DNA from: Hymenobacter terrestris
GTDB taxonomy: Bacteria > Bacteroidota > Bacteroidia > Cytophagales > Hymenobacteraceae
DNA: 64,000 bases
Reading direction: 5' to 3'
Assembly (NCBI RefSeq): GCF_013377905.1
Contig: NZ_JABKAV010000005.1
Coordinates: 1-64,000 of the forward strand
The notes beneath the pieces are model-generated. The model was not told the DNA's origin. It saw only the letters and a list, made by a program, of their open reading frames with translations, and ran no database searches. Position 1 is the stretch's first letter. Each line of letters starts with the position of its first letter. Of this stretch, positions 58,394 to 64,000 are shown in pieces. A program made the position numbers and the translations under genes.

Positions 58394-60448
58394 TCAGATA
58401 CGTTCCAGTACCAGGGCTGTGCGGCTTGTGAGGTAGAGGCTTAGCTTATGCACGCCGTTTTCCTCGAGGGTTTCGTAGCAGTAGTCGTCGTCGATGCGGG
58501 CGAAGCCGCCGAAATCGGGGGCATCGGAATCGAGTACGATACGGTAGCGGCCGGCAGCGGGCACCACGAAGCGGTAGTCAGGAATACTGTGCTCGGTGTG
58601 CAGGTTGAAGGCCAGCAGCAGCGGGCCGCGCTGGAAGACGAGGACCTGGTTTTCGGGGTCGAGGTGGAGCTGGCGGGCCGGGCCGGCGGCCAGCAGGTGG
58701 CTACTCCGGACCAGTTCAATCATGGCCCTATCGAAGTTGAGCAGGTATTGAAACTTGAGGTCGGGGTTGTCGGCCAGGCTCCATTGGCGGCGGGCAAAGT
58801 GGTGGCTCCAGTTGTTGCCTTCGCGCGGGAAATCGACCCACTCGGGGTGGCCAAACTCATTGCCTATAAAGTTGAGGTAGGCCTCGCCGCCCAGGCTGAT
58901 AGTGAGCAGGCGGATGAGCTTGTGCAGGGCCACACCCCGGGCCGCAACCGGGTCGGTGTCGGTGCGGCCCATATGCTGGTAGATGGCGTCGTCGAGCAGC
59001 CATTGCGCCAGGGTTTTGTCGCCTACCAGGGCCTGGTCGTGGCTTTCGGCATAGGCCACGGTTTTTTCGCCGTCGCGGCGGTTGTTCAGCACATACCACA
59101 AGTCGTAGAGGTTCCAGTCTTCGTCGCGGGTGTGCTTGAGCAGCTTGATCCAGTAATCGGGGATGCCCATGCCCAGCCGGTAGCCGAACCCCACGCCACC
59201 CTCGGCAATGGGCCGACACAGGCCCGGCAGGCCGCTCATGTCTTCGGCAATAAGTAGGGCACTGCGCTTGATTTCGTGCACCAGCGTAGTGGCCAATTGC
59301 AGGTACAGCACCGCGTCCTCATCCACCTCGGGCCCGAAATACGACTCGTAGCCCCCGAAGCTCACGCCCTCGCCGTGGTGGTGGTAGAGCATGCTGGTAA
59401 TCCCGTCGAAGCGGAAGCCGTCGATGTGGAACTCTTCGAGCCAGTAGCGCAGGTTGCTGAGCAGGAACTGCTGCACTTCGGGCTTGCCGTAGTCGAAGAG
59501 GCGCGAATCCCAGCCTGAATGCTCGCCCCGGGTTCCGGCATGAAAATATTGGTGGCCCGAGCCATCGAGGTTAGCCAGGCCCTCGGCCTCGTTTTTTACG
59601 GCGTGCGAGTGCACCACATCGAGCAGCACAGCCAGGCCTAGCCGGTGGGCTTCGTTGATGAGGTATTTGAGCTCTTCGGGCGTGCCGAAGCGCGACGACA
59701 CGGCGAAAAAGTTGGCCACATGGTAGCCGAACGAGCCGTAGTATGGGTGCTCCATCACGGCCATCAGCTGCACGCAGTTGTAGCCACCGGCCGCAATGCG
59801 GGGCAGCACCTGCTCGGCAAACTCCAGGTAGGAGCCCACCCGGCCTTCTTCCAGCGCCATGCCTACATGCGCCTCGTAAATCAGCGGCTCGCGTACGGCG
59901 TTGGCCACCCGGAACTTATGGTCAGTCCAGGCAAACGGCGTTTCGGGCCGCCAGACCTGGCCGGCGAAGTCGTGGGTTTCCGGATTCTGCACCGCCCGGC
60001 GCAGGGTAGCCGGCAGCCGGTCCTGGGCACCCCGGGCCGATACCACGTGCACTTTATAGAGCGAGTGGTGCGTAAGGCGGTCTTTGTACTCTTTGTCGGG
60101 TAGAAAGACCTCCCAAACGCCGTCTGCGCCCTTGGTTAGCGGGGTGGCCTGCCGGTTCCAGTCGTTGAAGTCGCCAATCAGGCTCAGGGCCTGGGCGGCG
60201 GGCGCCCACTCGCGGTACCAGTGGCCCCGGCGGCGGCCGTCGTAGTGCAGGCCCAGGCGCTGATGGGCGGTAGCAAACTTGCTCAGCGAGCCATATTGCT
60301 GCCCGATTTCGGCCAGCCGGGCTTCCAGCCGCTCCTGGCGGCGGCGCAGCACTGGCTCGTAGGGAGCCAGCCAGGGGTCGTGCTGCACAAGGGGCAGCGC
60401 GGTGGCAGGAGCAGCGGCAGAGGCAGGCGAAGCAGTTGGCGTGGTCAT
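58394..60448 (-). CDS. glgB: 1,4-alpha-glucan branching enzyme, eukaryotic-type (GH13)
   Basis: The enzyme makes the alpha-1,6 branches of glycogen. The 684-residue protein has an N-terminal CBM48 domain (HYDGRRRGHWYREWAPAAQ, LIGDFNDWNRQ), the GH13 barrel with LLDVVHSHAVKN, the nucleophile segment IDGFRFDGITSML, the acid region LIAEDMSGLP and AYAESHDQALVGDKT, and a C-terminal beta domain. DGFRFDGITSMLYHHHG and AEDMSGLP are the forms of the eukaryotic GBE1 group, not of E. coli GlgB. The Ala-rich N terminus of about 20 residues is probably unstructured. No glgA or glgC is adjacent. Confidence 0.93.
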   Translation of the reverse strand: MTTPTASPASAAAPATALPLVQHDPWLAPYEPVLRRRQERLEARLAEIGQQYGSLSKFATAHQRLGLHYDGRRRGHWYREWAPAAQALSLIGDFNDWNRQATPLTKGADGVWEVFLPDKEYKDRLTHHSLYKVHVVSARGAQDRLPATLRRAVQNPETHDFAGQVWRPETPFAWTDHKFRVANAVREPLIYEAHVGMALEEGRVGSYLEFAEQVLPRIAAGGYNCVQLMAVMEHPYYGSFGYHVANFFAVSSRFGTPEELKYLINEAHRLGLAVLLDVVHSHAVKNEAEGLANLDGSGHQYFHAGTRGEHSGWDSRLFDYGKPEVQQFLLSNLRYWLEEFHIDGFRFDGITSMLYHHHGEGVSFGGYESYFGPEVDEDAVLYLQLATTLVHEIKRSALLIAEDMSGLPGLCRPIAEGGVGFGYRLGMGIPDYWIKLLKHTRDEDWNLYDLWYVLNNRRDGEKTVAYAESHDQALVGDKTLAQWLLDDAIYQHMGRTDTDPVAARGVALHKLIRLLTISLGGEAYLNFIGNEFGHPEWVDFPREGNNWSHHFARRQWSLADNPDLKFQYLLNFDRAMIELVRSSHLLAAGPARQLHLDPENQVLVFQRGPLLLAFNLHTEHSIPDYRFVVPAAGRYRIVLDSDAPDFGGFARIDDDYCYETLEENGVHKLSLYLTSRTALVLERI

Positions 60449-60622
60449 GGCAGAAGCGGCAAAGGTGCAGGGTTGCGCTCAAAACTACGTGGAATCAGAT
60501 GAGGTGGCTCAATTTTCCGGAAAGTTGGTGAACGGGTTGATTGCCGATAGGTAAATGCACTCCCGTTCAGGGCTCGGCGAAGAATGACGTTCTTTCGGCC
60601 GAAATCGAGCTCCACTACTCTT

Positions 60623-62413
60623 ATGAAGCACTTTAGCCACTTTTTATTGCTGGCAGCCGGGCTGGCGGCCTGCACCACGGCCCCGCCCGCTACCTCGCCT
60701 GTGGCACTGGCCGCTCCGACACTGGCCGCTCCGGTACCAATGGCCACGCCCGTTGTTGCCAGCAAGGCCATGGTTACGTCGGCCCACCCCGAGGCCACCC
60801 GTATTGGGGTGGAGGTGCTGCAGCGCGGCGGCAACGCCTACGATGCGGCCGTGGCCGTGCAGTTTGCGCTGGCCGTAGCCTTGCCGGTGGCCGGTAACAT
60901 CGGGGGTGGCGGCTTCGTGCTCTACCGCGGGGCCGATGGCCGGGAAGGAGCCCTCGACTTCCGCGAAACCGCTCCCGCCGCCGCCACCCGCGACATGTAC
61001 CTCGATGCGGCCGGTAACGTGATACCCAACCTCAGCACCCGGGGCCACCGGGCAGCCGGCGTGCCGGGCACCGTGGCCGGCATGTGGGCGCTGCACCAGA
61101 AGCTGGGCAAGCTGCCGTGGCGCGACGTAGTAGAGCCGGCCGCACAGCTGGCACTGGGTGGCGTAACGCTTACCAAGAAAGAGGCTACCGGATTGAATGA
61201 TAATCGGACGGCCTTCGCACGTTTCACCCCGCAAGGCAACGCATATATGCGACCCGACGCCAGTACGTACGACTTGGGCACCTACAGTAATCCGCAGCCT
61301 GATTTCCGTCCTTGGCAAGCAGGGGATGTAATTAAGTACGTACAGCTGGCCCGCACGCTGGGCCGCATCCGCGACCAGGGCGCGGCCGGCTTTTACGCGG
61401 GCGAAACGGCCGATTTACTCGTGGCCGAAATGAAGCGCGGCGGCGGCCTCATCACCAAAACCGACTTGGCCGCCTACCAACCCAAGTGGCGCACCCCGCT
61501 TAAAGGCAGCTACCGGGGCTACGAGGTGCTCACGTTTCCGCCGCCCAGCTCGGGGGGTGTGGCCCTGCTGCAAATGCTACAGATGCTGGAGCCCTACAAC
61601 CTGCAGGCCGCCGGCTGGCACGCGCCCGAGGCCGTGCATTGGCTCACCGAGGCCCAGCGCCGCGTGTACGCCGACCGCGCCACCTACCTCGGCGACCCCG
61701 ATTTTGGCCGCGTACCGGTAGTACAGCTGCTCGACCCAACCTACAACCGCCGCCGCATGGCCTCGGTGCAGCCACGCCGGGCCACACCCAGCGCCCAGGT
61801 AGCGGCCGGCACGGGCCTGCCAGCCTACGAGTCGGACCAGACCACGCACTACAATATCGTGGACGCCCAGGGCAACGCGGTGAGCTGCACGACCACCCTC
61901 AACGGGGCCTATGGCAGCAAAGTGGTAGTAGCCGGGGCGGGCTTTCTGCTGAACAATGAGATGGACGATTTCAGCAGCAAGCCCGGCACGCCCAACGCCT
62001 ACGGGCTGGTGGGCGGCGCGGCCAACGCCATTGCGCCCGGCAAGCGCATGCTTTCCTCCATGACGCCGACCATCCTGCTCAAGGATAACAAGCTGGCCCT
62101 GCTCATCGGTACGCCCGGCGGCAGCACCATTATCACGAGCGTGCTGCAGGGCATACTCAATGTAATCGACTACGGCCAGAACGCCCAGCAGGCCGTAGCC
62201 GCGCCGCGCCTGCACCACCAGTGGCTACCCGACCAGCTCGATGTGGAAGCCGGCGCGCTATTGCCCGCCACCCAGGATTCGCTCCGCGCCCGCGGCTACC
62301 AGCTCAACGCCCGCAGCCCCTGGGGCCGCCTGGAAATCATCCGGGTACTACCAGACGGCCGCCTCGAAGGCGGTGCCGACCCCCGCGGCGACGACAACGC
62401 AGCGGGATATTAG
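60623..62413 (+). CDS. ggt: Gamma-glutamyltransferase (lipoprotein)
   Basis: The enzyme moves or hydrolyses the gamma-glutamyl group of glutathione and related peptides in the periplasm. The 596-residue precursor starts with a lipoprotein signal (MKHFSHFLLLAAGLAAC) and should self-cleave before Thr407 (SDQTTHYNIVDAQGN), giving large and small subunits. Other landmarks are GGNAYDAAVAVQFALAV, NIGGGGFVLYR, AGFLLNNEMDDFSSKPG and MTPTILL. Start fixed by the lipobox; the frame is open to 60584. No glutathione synthesis genes are in the window. Confidence 0.94.
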   Translation: MKHFSHFLLLAAGLAACTTAPPATSPVALAAPTLAAPVPMATPVVASKAMVTSAHPEATRIGVEVLQRGGNAYDAAVAVQFALAVALPVAGNIGGGGFVLYRGADGREGALDFRETAPAAATRDMYLDAAGNVIPNLSTRGHRAAGVPGTVAGMWALHQKLGKLPWRDVVEPAAQLALGGVTLTKKEATGLNDNRTAFARFTPQGNAYMRPDASTYDLGTYSNPQPDFRPWQAGDVIKYVQLARTLGRIRDQGAAGFYAGETADLLVAEMKRGGGLITKTDLAAYQPKWRTPLKGSYRGYEVLTFPPPSSGGVALLQMLQMLEPYNLQAAGWHAPEAVHWLTEAQRRVYADRATYLGDPDFGRVPVVQLLDPTYNRRRMASVQPRRATPSAQVAAGTGLPAYESDQTTHYNIVDAQGNAVSCTTTLNGAYGSKVVVAGAGFLLNNEMDDFSSKPGTPNAYGLVGGAANAIAPGKRMLSSMTPTILLKDNKLALLIGTPGGSTIITSVLQGILNVIDYGQNAQQAVAAPRLHHQWLPDQLDVEAGALLPATQDSLRARGYQLNARSPWGRLEIIRVLPDGRLEGGADPRGDDNAAGY

Positions 62414-62440
62414 GAGTGCGGAATTAGAAGCGAACGAAAA

Positions 62441-62543
62441 CGCCTGCCGTCCTGACGAAGAAAGGACCTTACCTCACCGGAACAGCCGTAACAACGACTC
62501 GTTTCAGTGGGATAAGGTCCTTTCTTCGTCAGGATGGCAGGCG
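62441..62543. terminator. Long inverted repeat after ggt
   Basis: Arms of 31 nt (62441-62471 and 62513-62543) match at 30 positions, the exception being a possible G-U pair, around a 41-nt loop. It lies 27 nt after the ggt stop, between convergent genes. Confidence 0.75.
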
Positions 62544-62580
62544 GCGTCATGCTGGCCTCTGGATCCTAGCTTTTAAGCTG

Positions 62581-62916
62581 CTACGACTTCAGCGACTTAG
62601 CGGCGTCGCTCAACGTCTGGCCGAGCTGCTGAAGCTTGTCTTTGGCATCTTCGGTGGCGCTGCCAGCGGCTTTGGTGGTGTGCTCGCCCAAGGTGCTCAG
62701 CGACTGGCTGATTTTGGAGGCGTCGCCGCTGCCGATGGCGGTTTTCAGGTTTTTCAGTTCGTCGGCAATAGCGCTTAGAGCAGGGCTATTGGCACCGTTG
62801 AGGGTTGAAACCCAGCTGTCGATGTTGCCGCCGGCCGCCGGGGCGGCTTGGCTCAGGCCGCCTTGCAGGGCCTGGAGGGTAGCGTCGAGTTGGCTGGTGG
62901 AAGTGGAAGCACTCAT
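62581..62916 (-). CDS. Small helical protein, paralogue 1 (unknown family)
   Basis: The 111-residue protein is helical and polar with no signal peptide. Its core, GNIDSWVSTLNGANSPALSA, IADELKNLKTAIGSGDASKI, SQSLSTLGEHTTKA and KLQQLGQTLSDAAKSLKS, aligns along its whole length with the product of the next gene (63132-63506). Heptad-like spacing suggests a helical bundle. Function unknown; the pair looks like a local duplication. A hairpin follows at 62441-62543. Confidence 0.7.
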   Translation of the reverse strand: MSASTSTSQLDATLQALQGGLSQAAPAAGGNIDSWVSTLNGANSPALSAIADELKNLKTAIGSGDASKISQSLSTLGEHTTKAAGSATEDAKDKLQQLGQTLSDAAKSLKS

Positions 62917-63060
62917 AGTTAGGTGTGGTTATGGTGAAAGAATTGAACACCACTAGTACCATGCACCAGCTTTAAAAGTTGATGGTCAAATAATTAAACA
63001 TCTATCAGCAAAACATATCGAGCGGTAAATGGTGTGGGACTAAAGTCCTTTACAGACGAA

Positions 63061-63110
63061 AAAATTCGGGTTCGGGGATCCGCTTACGCGGTTCTCCGAA
63101 CCCGAATTTT
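63061..63110. terminator. Hairpin terminator between the two paralogues
   Basis: Arms at 63061-63083 and 63088-63110 (AAAATTCGGGTTCGG and CCGAACCCGAATTTT plus weaker inner pairing) with T on the minus side. It ends the gene at 63132, so the paralogues are transcribed separately. Confidence 0.75.
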
Positions 63111-63131
63111 ACACGAGCCTGATTTATTTGA

Positions 63132-63506
63132 TTACAAGATTTTGGCCGAATCGGCCTGGGTCGATTTCAGGTTGCCGGCGGCTATTACCAGCGTCTGGCC
63201 CAAGTGGCGCAGTTGGTCGCCGGTGTTGTCGGTGAGGCTGTGCATGCCATGGGCGATGCGCGAGGTTTCGGTCCCCAGCCGCTGGAGGGTGGCGGCAATA
63301 GCAGGCCGGTCGTCGCGCTCAACGTAAGAGCGCAGGTTCCGCAGTTCGTTCTGCAGCGCGGTCAGGGCGGAGCCGCCCAGTCCATCGAGGGTGCTAATCC
63401 AACTGTCAATATCGCCCAAGCCGGCTTCTAAAGGATTGGCTCCCGGATTATCGAAGGTGTCATAGATGTTGCGAACGGTCTTGTCGATGCGGCTAGCGTG
63501 GTTCAT
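63132..63506 (-). CDS. Small helical protein, paralogue 2 (unknown family)
   Basis: The 124-residue protein aligns with the 111-residue neighbour: GDIDSWISTLDGLGGSALTA, LQNELRNLRSYVERDDRPAI, ATLQRLGTETSRIAHGM and QLRHLGQTLVIAAGNLKS. It has a longer basic N terminus (MNHASRIDKTVRNIYDTFDN). No signal peptide or membrane segment is seen. Conserved positions include IDSW(V/I)STL(N/D)G, a central NL(K/R) and the closing LGQTL...LKS. Function unknown. Confidence 0.7.
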   Translation of the reverse strand: MNHASRIDKTVRNIYDTFDNPGANPLEAGLGDIDSWISTLDGLGGSALTALQNELRNLRSYVERDDRPAIAATLQRLGTETSRIAHGMHSLTDNTGDQLRHLGQTLVIAAGNLKSTQADSAKIL

Positions 63507-63733
63507 AAGGCAAGGGTAAAGAAGGGGTTGATGAGTGGGATGTACGCCGGCCGGCCAACTGGTGTTGCCTGGCCAACATTGACTAAACGGGTTAAAGTCA
63601 ACGCAATTTAGGCGTTACAACGCTACCGGCCCTGCTACCAATGCCCCGGTGAGTCTTCCAACACTTCGAATCCTCGCTTGATGCTACGTGAACAAGTGGC
63701 GACTCGGGCGGCCTTACCAAACAGCACTACCAC

Positions 63734-64000
63734 TCATTCACCCACCGCCGTTAGGTCGAAGGCCAGCCGAAAATCGTTGCGGATAGCGTAGGAGCCCAGA
63801 TTTTGAAAGAAGCTGCTGGAATTATAGTGGATACCAAACTGGGTGCGGTCGAGGGTGGCGCTGCCGCTGATGTGCAGCCGGCCATCGGGCCGCGGCTCCA
63901 CCACGAGCGGAAAACGGACGGGCTTGGTAACCCCGCGCAATGTGAGTTGGCCAACGGCCATACCAGCCCGCACTTCCCGCAGCTCAAAAACGGCCGTCGG
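63734..64000 (-). CDS. YceI family protein, C-terminal part (runs past window end)
   Basis: The minus-strand frame enters from beyond 64000 with PTAVFELREVRAGMAVGQLT and continues LRGVTKPVRFPLVVEPRPDG, LHISGSATLDRTQFGIHY and DFRLAFDLTAVGE, the C-terminal half of a YceI lipocalin-like barrel. YceI proteins are periplasmic and bind isoprenoid-type lipids. The N-terminal half and any signal peptide lie outside the window. The Met at 63973 is internal, not the start. Confidence 0.88.
   Translation of the reverse strand, partial: PTAVFELREVRAGMAVGQLTLRGVTKPVRFPLVVEPRPDGRLHISGSATLDRTQFGIHYNSSSFFQNLGSYAIRNDFRLAFDLTAVGE

Overview
The window looks like chromosomal DNA of a GC-rich member of the Bacteroidota, most probably a Hymenobacter or close relative (Hymenobacteraceae). 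The signs are: type IX secretion C-terminal sorting domains; a SusC/FecA-like TonB receptor followed by a DUF4249 lipoprotein; many lipoproteins and FAS1, PD40 and OmpA envelope proteins; no Shine-Dalgarno sequences in front of the genes; and repeated Bacteroidota-type -7 promoter elements (TAnnTTTG and near variants). I see no rRNA, tRNA, CRISPR array, prophage or intact insertion sequence.

Layout. 0.2-6.7 kb: clpX, a TerC membrane protein, a GreA/Rnk-like factor, remnants of two dead genes, a GNAT acetyltransferase, aspA and an outer-membrane barrel. 7-13.5 kb: envelope and secreted proteins (FAS1 lipoprotein, alpha/beta hydrolase, a ricin-lectin/PD40/OmpA fusion). 14-19.5 kb: an orphan LuxR-type response regulator, a TUDOR-like small protein, an amino-acid permease, a Spy/CpxP-like protein and a persulfide-dioxygenase-like protein with rhodanese domains. 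19.5-27.2 kb: sbcD and sbcC (DNA end processing), separated by nhaA and a TPR protein. 27.3-33.7 kb: DUF6687 gene flanked by repeats, HNH protein, thioredoxin, TonB receptor plus DUF4249. 34.1-38.9 kb: a probable zinc-homeostasis locus (Fur/Zur regulator divergent from a His-rich small protein, a ZnuD-like TonB receptor and lipoproteins) with two candidate operators. 39-46.3 kb: housekeeping and stress genes (purine nucleoside phosphorylase, sppA, rarA, EamA exporter, dinB). 46.3-56.4 kb: VanX-like peptidase, beta-lactamase-fold hydrolase, two disordered proteins, a rhomboid protease with a neighbour sharing its N-terminal motif, and T9SS-exported proteins including a reprolysin-like metalloprotease. 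56.5-60.4 kb: a stand-alone half glycosyltransferase translationally coupled to a DUF1905 protein, opposite a eukaryotic-type glycogen branching enzyme. 60.6-64 kb: gamma-glutamyltransferase, two paralogous small helical proteins and a YceI protein cut by the window end.

Themes. (1) Almost every convergent or gene-end junction carries a long, nearly perfect inverted repeat; the largest has 43-nt arms. (2) At least two dispersed palindromic repeat families (REP-like) lie between genes, and one supplies the rarA stop codon. (3) Several genes place the -7 element only 4-5 nt before the start codon, which predicts leaderless mRNAs. (4) The best candidates for under-described biology are the zinc locus with its operators, the half glycosyltransferase/DUF1905 pair, the paralogous helical proteins at 62.6-63.5 kb, and the shared N-terminal module at 49.3-50.5 kb.
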